From positions 562,880-626,879 of the forward strand of contig JALVSY010000007.1 in NCBI GenBank assembly GCA_027036135.1: a DNA stretch of 64,000 nt. Reading direction: 5' to 3'. The notes below the pieces were generated by a model. It saw nothing but the letters and a program-made list of their open reading frames with translations. It was not told the DNA's origin and ran no database searches. This document shows positions 59,016-64,000 of this stretch, one piece after another. This stretch comes from Pyrodictiaceae archaeon. GTDB lineage: Archaea > Thermoproteota > Thermoprotei_A > Sulfolobales > Pyrodictiaceae. Every line of letters starts with the position of its first letter. Within the stretch, counting starts at the first letter, position 1. The position numbers and the translations under genes were made by a program.

Positions 59016-60215
59016 ATGGGGGCTTCTGGCGGGGCTTTGCAGCGACCACTCCTACGCAATGTGAGGGCGCTGGTACTGTTTAGCTTGTTTAGAGGCTTTA
59101 GTGTTAGTGGGTACCAGGCGCTCTTCGCGGCATATATGAAGACTGTTGGCTACGACATGGCCAGTATAGGCGGGGTAGTGACAGCCTCCTCGCTTATGGG
59201 CGCACTCATAGCCCCCGGCTTCGGCGCAGTAATAGACTGTGTCGGCGCAAGAATCATAACGACGCTCACCGGGCTACTACTCGTAGCCAGTCTAGGTCTC
59301 CTAGAGCTGTCCCCGGGTCTCCCAGTGCTAGTAGCGTCCTATACCCTGTTCATGCTCGGCTTCCTCCTAGGCCAGCCAGCGCGCTCCGCGCTAATGGCCC
59401 GCAGTGTTCCAAGAGAGTCACTAGGCTACTACATATCGCTCACAACCACTGCCTTCGCTGTCTCGAGGATAGCGGGTCCCTATCTCTCAGGTCTCATAGT
59501 GGTAAAGAGGAGCTACGTGCTAGCCTTCGCTGTTCTCACCCTAGTAGCGCTCCTAGGCACGATAGTGTTCCACGTACTGTCGGTCGAGGCTGGTAAGAGG
59601 AGGTGCACCAGCCTAGGCAGGGACATTGTAGCCGCCTATAAGAGGTCTCTCCGACCGCACCGTGCTCTGAGGAAGTTCTACCTATTCCTAGTGATTGATC
59701 GTAATTCTTGGAGCCTATGGTTCCCGCTTCTAAGCGCCCAGCTAAAGGCAGCGGGGTACCGCGAGGACATGATAGGCTTATTCTATACATCATCCTCGGT
59801 AATGATGAGTGCCACGAGCATTGCCTGGGGCAAGCTAGCTGATAAGCTGGGCTCAAAGATACTGGCGGTATCGGAGCTACTAGGCCTATTAGCGGTGGTC
59901 TTCGTAGCGGCTATGAAGCCGTGGTACTATCCCCTCCTCGGGCTAAGCTTCGCGGGCCTAAGCATAGCGGCATGGGTACCAGCATATAATCGTGCAATAG
60001 CACTGCTAGCAAGCAGGGAGAACATCGGAGAAGCCTATGCGAGTGCAAACGCTGTACGCAGCCTAGCCGGGGCCCCTACACCGATAATAGGGGGAGCCAT
60101 ATACGACTCCTTTGGAGCGAGAGCCCTCTACACGGTCTCCGGGGCACTACTCCTCTTAGCAGGTATATACGCGTACTACTTCGCGGAGAAGATAGAACAG
60201 GGAGCTAAGGAATAG
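59016..60215 (+). CDS. Major facilitator superfamily transporter
   Basis: About 399 residues from ATG 59016 with twelve hydrophobic segments. The loop sequence GFGAVIDCVGARIITTLTGL and, in the second half, WGKLADKLGSKILAVSELLG are MFS G-x-x-x-D-x-x-G-x-R/K motifs. An earlier open frame to 58821 is unlikely because a TATA-like CATTTTATG lies near 58976-58984. Substrate unknown. A small membrane protein gene follows by 15 bp. Confidence 0.85.
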   Translation: MGASGGALQRPLLRNVRALVLFSLFRGFSVSGYQALFAAYMKTVGYDMASIGGVVTASSLMGALIAPGFGAVIDCVGARIITTLTGLLLVASLGLLELSPGLPVLVASYTLFMLGFLLGQPARSALMARSVPRESLGYYISLTTTAFAVSRIAGPYLSGLIVVKRSYVLAFAVLTLVALLGTIVFHVLSVEAGKRRCTSLGRDIVAAYKRSLRPHRALRKFYLFLVIDRNSWSLWFPLLSAQLKAAGYREDMIGLFYTSSSVMMSATSIAWGKLADKLGSKILAVSELLGLLAVVFVAAMKPWYYPLLGLSFAGLSIAAWVPAYNRAIALLASRENIGEAYASANAVRSLAGAPTPIIGGAIYDSFGARALYTVSGALLLLAGIYAYYFAEKIEQGAKE

Positions 60216-60230
60216 CACGGCCTGGTAGCG

Positions 60231-60644
60231 ATGCATAGGCTCACAAGGATGCACATAGCTCTAGTGGCTCTGGCCCCGGCCTATGCCCTGCTATGCCGCT
60301 ACATCTATACACACGTAGCGGCTACAAGCAACACGGTTTACGTTGTTCTCGTATCAGTGCTCTCTTTCCTATACCTAGTAGAAACAGTGATAGCTATTCT
60401 AAGCCTTATAGTCACGCTCGCTGCCAGGGCGTTCGCGGACCTAGTAATAGTGATAATTTATTCTCTCTACTCGCTCTCCGTGCTAAAACAAGCAACTAGC
60501 CTAAGCCTAACCGGAGCCCTCACAGCCCTAGTCTTCCTAGCCGGGTTCTCATCATCCCTCTACAGCGTGATAGATGCCGGCAAAATGCTGTTCACAGATA
60601 CGCGTAGAAGGAAGAGACAACTAGACTTCTTCGTAAGAACCTAG
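60231..60644 (+). CDS. Small four-TM membrane protein
   Basis: 137 residues with hydrophobic segments at about 8-24, 36-62, 66-88 and 95-115, and a basic cytoplasmic end (DTRRRKRQLDFFVRT). No known family. Probably co-transcribed with the MFS gene. Confidence 0.55.
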   Translation: MHRLTRMHIALVALAPAYALLCRYIYTHVAATSNTVYVVLVSVLSFLYLVETVIAILSLIVTLAARAFADLVIVIIYSLYSLSVLKQATSLSLTGALTALVFLAGFSSSLYSVIDAGKMLFTDTRRRKRQLDFFVRT

Positions 60645-60688
60645 GTCTATAAAAAGTAGGGTATATTAAATTGTGTAGAAATAGGGGC

Positions 60689-61045
60689 TTAGGCCTCCTT
60701 TAAGAGACCTTTTTCCTTTGCCTTCTCAACGACTATTCTTGCCAACTGCTCTTTCTCCATGTTATCGGCGTTGTCAACGCCTAGCTTCTTTGCTAGCGCT
60801 TTTAGAGTTTCCTCGTCAATATCGTTAGTTGGCTTAACCTTTTCTTCTTTTTTCTTTTCTTCCTCTTCTATTAGTCCCTGTGATGCTCTGCGGAACTCGA
60901 ATACTGCTTGTCCCAGGCCTCTCGCTAGCTGTGGTAGTTTTGATGGACCGAATATTAGCAGTATTATGAACAGTAGTATTATCCACTCAAACCCGTTGAG
61001 GAAGTCGAACTGCGCCTTATAGACAGGATAGTGGAGCGGGAGCAT
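60689..61045 (-). CDS. tatA: Sec-independent translocase TatA/E-type protein
   Basis: 118 residues. One N-terminal TM (GFEWIILLFIILLI) followed by the TatA hinge FGPSKLPQLARGLGQAVFEF, then an amphipathic helix and charged tail (EEEEKKKEEKVKP). The tail ends in a small SAP-like helical stretch (ETLKALAKKLGVDNADNMEK). TatC is not in the window. TatA oligomers form the pore for folded proteins. Confidence 0.9.
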   Translation of the reverse strand: MLPLHYPVYKAQFDFLNGFEWIILLFIILLIFGPSKLPQLARGLGQAVFEFRRASQGLIEEEEKKKEEKVKPTNDIDEETLKALAKKLGVDNADNMEKEQLARIVVEKAKEKGLLKEA

Positions 61046-61125
61046 TGGTTCTCATCTCTGTCTTTCTTATATTTTTGAAGATACCTGCCCCGTTTTATCA
61101 AGGTACTCGTAGAGAGAGCGCTTAA

Positions 61126-62001
61126 TTACTTTTTCGTAGAACTCTTATTATTCGCTCCCTTTTGTAGCCACGGTCTCGAATACTCAACGTGTATTACTAC
61201 ATCGCATCCTCTTTTATGTAGCTCATCCATGACCTCGTCAGCCAATATATCCGCTATATCTGGTGTTAAGCCTTTTCGAGGCTCTACAATCATGTCACCG
61301 GAGCAGTGCTGCTCATCAATCATTCTTAGCCTAATAATTGTGGGTATAAGGCCTCGTAGCTCTGCCTCGCGGGCAACCTCTTCATAGACGCGTTGGGGAG
61401 GACTTGTATCCGCGATTGCTCTTACCAAGTGTTGATGCGTCTCGATGGCCTCGTAGAACAAGTATAGGAGTATTATTATGGCGCCTACTAGGTCGAAGAC
61501 GTAGCCTTTCGTGTAGCCTAGCCAAGTGCTCGGAATAACTACGCCTGCCTCTATTAGCTCGCCAGCGGTGAAGCCGGCATAGACCCTTATGCTCTCATCA
61601 AGGTTCCTCGAGAAAGCTATGGCTACGGCATAGAATGCTGCACCCGTGATTGCTGCGTAAGCGCTTCCCTCCTCTACACGGTACCCGTGGGAGCTATAGC
61701 AGAGTGTTGCGGCGGAGAACCCGGCTATAAACATGTAAATTGAGAGAATCGCGGCTATGCCGCCATATCTGAGCCTCATGTGCCCGAAGGGGTGATCCGT
61801 GTCAGGCGGCTTCATTGACTCTGAGAGATAGTATAGTACTACGAAGAGAGATGCGAGATTAGCAATGCTGGTCAATGCGTCTACGAAGAGGGCCCGGCTA
61901 CCATAGAGTAGCGAGCCGAGTATCTTGGAGAGAGCGCCTAGCAGGGCAAAAACCGTGACGAGTAAGAGCCTTCCGCGGAGGATGTATCGTAGCCTATTCA
62001 T
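61126..62001 (-). CDS. Cation diffusion facilitator-family transporter
   Basis: 291 residues, six TMs and a cytoplasmic tail. ALFVDALTSIANLASLFVVL and DTDHPFGHMRLRYGGIAAI are CDF hallmarks. The usual second Asp in TM2 is Asn here (D-A-L-T-S-I-A-N), and TM5 shows GELIEAGVV in place of H-x-x-x-D, so the metal site differs from Zn-type CDFs. The C-terminal domain has His/Cys residues (DEQHCSGDMI, KRGCDVVIHVEYS). Metal unknown; possibly a different ion. Confidence 0.82.
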   Translation of the reverse strand: MNRLRYILRGRLLLVTVFALLGALSKILGSLLYGSRALFVDALTSIANLASLFVVLYYLSESMKPPDTDHPFGHMRLRYGGIAAILSIYMFIAGFSAATLCYSSHGYRVEEGSAYAAITGAAFYAVAIAFSRNLDESIRVYAGFTAGELIEAGVVIPSTWLGYTKGYVFDLVGAIIILLYLFYEAIETHQHLVRAIADTSPPQRVYEEVAREAELRGLIPTIIRLRMIDEQHCSGDMIVEPRKGLTPDIADILADEVMDELHKRGCDVVIHVEYSRPWLQKGANNKSSTKK

Positions 62002-62079
62002 GCTTCTAGCCGCTCCTCTTTGTGTCTCTAGCCGCTTAGCCTCTCCATGCGTACTCTATTATTAATCATTAATCCCGGT

Positions 62080-63702
62080 CTACTTTCTCTTCGCAACTAG
62101 TATCGCTGCTACTATTATCACTATAGCGGCTATTATCGAGCCCACTACTATGCCGCTAGCCTTCTTGGCGCCCTGCTTTGTCGTAGTTGCTCCTGTCGCC
62201 GTTGTTGCGGATGTGGATGAGGTTGTTGCACTAGTTTTCGTCCCTGTTGCCTGCGCCGTGGTTGTTGTGCTCGTTGTACTTGTTGTCTTTGTCCGCGTCG
62301 TTGTGGATAACGGGCTAGTAGTTTTGGTTATCCTTGGCATCGTGGTAGATGGTGGCGCTAGCTGTTTTATCTCGACTTTTAGTGCTGGTAGCTCGGAGAT
62401 CGTTGCCACCGTCTTGGATACCTTTACGTTGCTAGTTGCTGGTTCTATCTCAACCATGTTTGGTACTAGGTTCTCTGCTCCAGGGAGTACTGGTTCGAGT
62501 CTTTTTAGCTGGCTTCTTAGCTGGACTAGCTGGGCTGAGAGCAGAGTAAGCATCTTCTCAGCATCGGTTGACGGGTTACCGCTACTAGGCGTTATTCTCT
62601 GCCTAGGTCCCTCGTAGTAAACATCTATCACTACCTTGTCGCCACTGGTATAGATGTGTACCTCTGCCTCGGACTTTGTGGGCGGCACTGCTACTACTGG
62701 CAGGCTTGGCTGCTCCGCTCTAGTCATGGAGCTTACTAGGAGTATTTGTAATAGTTGCTGGTTCCCTGTCGCCTGCGCTATTCTCCGCATTAGTGCCGTT
62801 ACTAGCTCGTTCACTAGAGGGGCTGCCTCCTTGTAGACTTTCTCTGCCTTGGCTATATCCCCTTTGGTCTTGCTGTCATAGCTTAGCGTGAAAGCTATCT
62901 TTGTCTTTGTTGTCTCGGCTTTAAGTACCAGCTCGGTCTCGGACTTTATGCTCAGCCTTGTCTCGAGGAGCTTCTTGAGCTTAGCTGCATCCGCGGAGGG
63001 CATACCAGCCGCTACGGCGTCCTCTAGCATCTTGTCGATATCTATTACACCGCTTACAGTTATCTTTGTTTTTCTACCCTCCTCTAGCATTGCTCCAATT
63101 GACTTGATCTCTACGAAGTCAATTCCCTTTGCCGCTAGCTCCTTGTTTATCTTGTCGACGCTAGGCACCTTACTAGTAGTGGTCTCGCTAGGCTTGACCC
63201 CCTTTGCCTCAAGCTCTAGGTGGAACAGTGCCTTAGAAGAGTTCGTAGCCCTTATAGAGGCGTCATCGATCTTAATCGTTACCTCGCTTGTCTCGTTACT
63301 AAACATTATCGTGCCGCTTAGCTCTGCTACAACATTGGTGTCTTTCTGGCTGGTCTTAGCCTTTATATCCACGAATAGTTTGCTATTGCTCGTGTTCAGG
63401 CTCGGAGACTCAATTGTGCCGCTTAGCTCTGCTTTACTAGAGCTACTCGTGTTCTCGTAGCTGCTCCTATAGTCAAGGCTAATATCTATCTTTGAGTTAT
63501 TGAGGGAGCCTGGCGGTAGAGCTATAGAGGCCTTGAGAACGTATATTGGCTTAACAGAGCCGTCAGGATAGACTTTGAGCTTTAGCTCCGACTTCTCTAT
63601 GTTGAAGCTTAGCCCGGTGACTTGCTGAGCGGCCACGCTCTGAGCGATGAGCGGCAAGAGGAATAGTACCAGCACGGATAAGCCTAGGACTCTGCGCGTC
63701 AT
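62080..63702 (-). CDS. Surface protein with Thr-rich stalk and C-terminal anchor
   Basis: About 540 residues from ATG 63702: signal peptide (RRVLGLSVLVLFLLPLIAQS), a long beta-rich ectodomain with many N-x-S/T sites, a Thr/Ser-rich stalk (about 455-520) suited to O-glycans, and a C-terminal TM (VVGSIIAAIVIIVAAILVA) with KRK end. The same plan as 43326-45035. The frame extends to 63750, but the later Met fits the signal peptide better. Confidence 0.75.
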   Translation of the reverse strand: MTRRVLGLSVLVLFLLPLIAQSVAAQQVTGLSFNIEKSELKLKVYPDGSVKPIYVLKASIALPPGSLNNSKIDISLDYRSSYENTSSSSKAELSGTIESPSLNTSNSKLFVDIKAKTSQKDTNVVAELSGTIMFSNETSEVTIKIDDASIRATNSSKALFHLELEAKGVKPSETTTSKVPSVDKINKELAAKGIDFVEIKSIGAMLEEGRKTKITVSGVIDIDKMLEDAVAAGMPSADAAKLKKLLETRLSIKSETELVLKAETTKTKIAFTLSYDSKTKGDIAKAEKVYKEAAPLVNELVTALMRRIAQATGNQQLLQILLVSSMTRAEQPSLPVVAVPPTKSEAEVHIYTSGDKVVIDVYYEGPRQRITPSSGNPSTDAEKMLTLLSAQLVQLRSQLKRLEPVLPGAENLVPNMVEIEPATSNVKVSKTVATISELPALKVEIKQLAPPSTTMPRITKTTSPLSTTTRTKTTSTTSTTTTAQATGTKTSATTSSTSATTATGATTTKQGAKKASGIVVGSIIAAIVIIVAAILVAKRK

Positions 63703-63918
63703 AACCAAACCTAACCCCACTACTCTCATACAGCTAGGAATAAACAACACAGTATTATATCTATATAATGTTCTTCGGCGCAGAGCTTATCGTCTACCCT
63801 TCTTTAAGGGAGTATCGCTAGGCCCTTAGAGCCCCGGAGCCCATATACTAGCCTAGAGGGCTGGGAAGAGTTGCCGCGCATACCCGCCAAGAGCTATGAG
63901 TGCGAGGAACCACCCTGC

Positions 63919-64000
63919 CTACACGTAGTTGTTGATTATCCTCGCAAGCTCTTCGCAGTCTTTCTCGAGACTAGTGACGGCGAGGTAGTCTACGTTCCCT
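63919..64000 (-). CDS. C-terminal end of an unidentified protein
   Basis: A leftward frame enters from the right edge and stops at TAG 63919-63921, giving NVDYLAVTSLEKDCEELARI and INNYV. Too short for a family call. The gap 63751-63918 holds GC-rich and promoter-like sequence only. Confidence 0.4.
   Translation of the reverse strand, partial: GNVDYLAVTSLEKDCEELARIINNYV

Overview
The window reads as a 64-kb piece of a hyperthermophilic crenarchaeal chromosome, most likely Desulfurococcales and close to the Hyperthermus/Pyrodictium group. This is inferred from gene content: HerA-NurA, form III RuBisCO, LysW-carrier lysine biosynthesis, PdxS/PdxT, an Rnl3-type RNA ligase with its partner protein, COG2401 GNAT-ABC, PaREP1, and many PIN and HEPN modules. 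TATA-box promoters and frequent GTG/TTG starts agree. No 16S rRNA is present to settle the taxonomy.

Layout. 1-5530: flavodiiron protein (cut by the edge), a nucleotidyltransferase-like pair, herA-nurA and a CDP-alcohol phosphatidyltransferase. 5.5-15.5 kb: a GC-rich structured RNA candidate, a secreted subtilase, an orphan oligopeptide ABC ATPase, an MFS carrier, a NurA paralogue, an intact VapBC pair, and two large archaeal proteins (COG2401 and a deoxyribosyltransferase-like protein). 16.3-18.3 kb: a small CRISPR array without cas genes beside a XerA recombinase with a 100-residue Pro/Gln/Tyr tail. 18.3-25.3 kb: a broken HEPN/MNT pair, RNA ligase and partner, a broken VapBC, a PaREP1 gene with an in-frame stop, and an SDR. 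25.4-34.7 kb: PdxS/PdxT, surface protein, CBS-RAM regulator, ArsA-like ATPase, and PEP synthase divergent from RuBisCO. 34.8-41.7 kb: antitoxin remnants, the lysine cluster (lysK-J-X-W leftward, lysY-Z rightward from a shared control region) and MobB. 41.8-46.7 kb: AbrB/VapC, membrane and surface proteins, FAH-family enzyme.

46.8-51.75 kb is an accessory island. It starts at a tRNA-Arg(TCG) copy that lacks its 5' acceptor strand. It then holds at least five toxin-antitoxin systems (DUF104-like/PIN twice, TumA/TumE, VapBC, UPF0175/DUF3368), most of them decaying. Two halves of a VapC flank one of the DUF104-like/PIN cassettes.

51.7-64 kb: MBL hydrolase, winged-helix regulator with a membrane partner, a serine-pathway operon (DUF89, SerA, class V aminotransferase) with a convergent Lrp-type regulator, a deletion-scarred oligopeptide ABC locus, MFS, TatA, CDF transporter and a stalked surface protein.

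Core metabolic genes are open and intact. Nearly all frameshifts and stops fall in toxin/HEPN genes and one transporter locus, which argues that the lesions are biological and not general sequence error.
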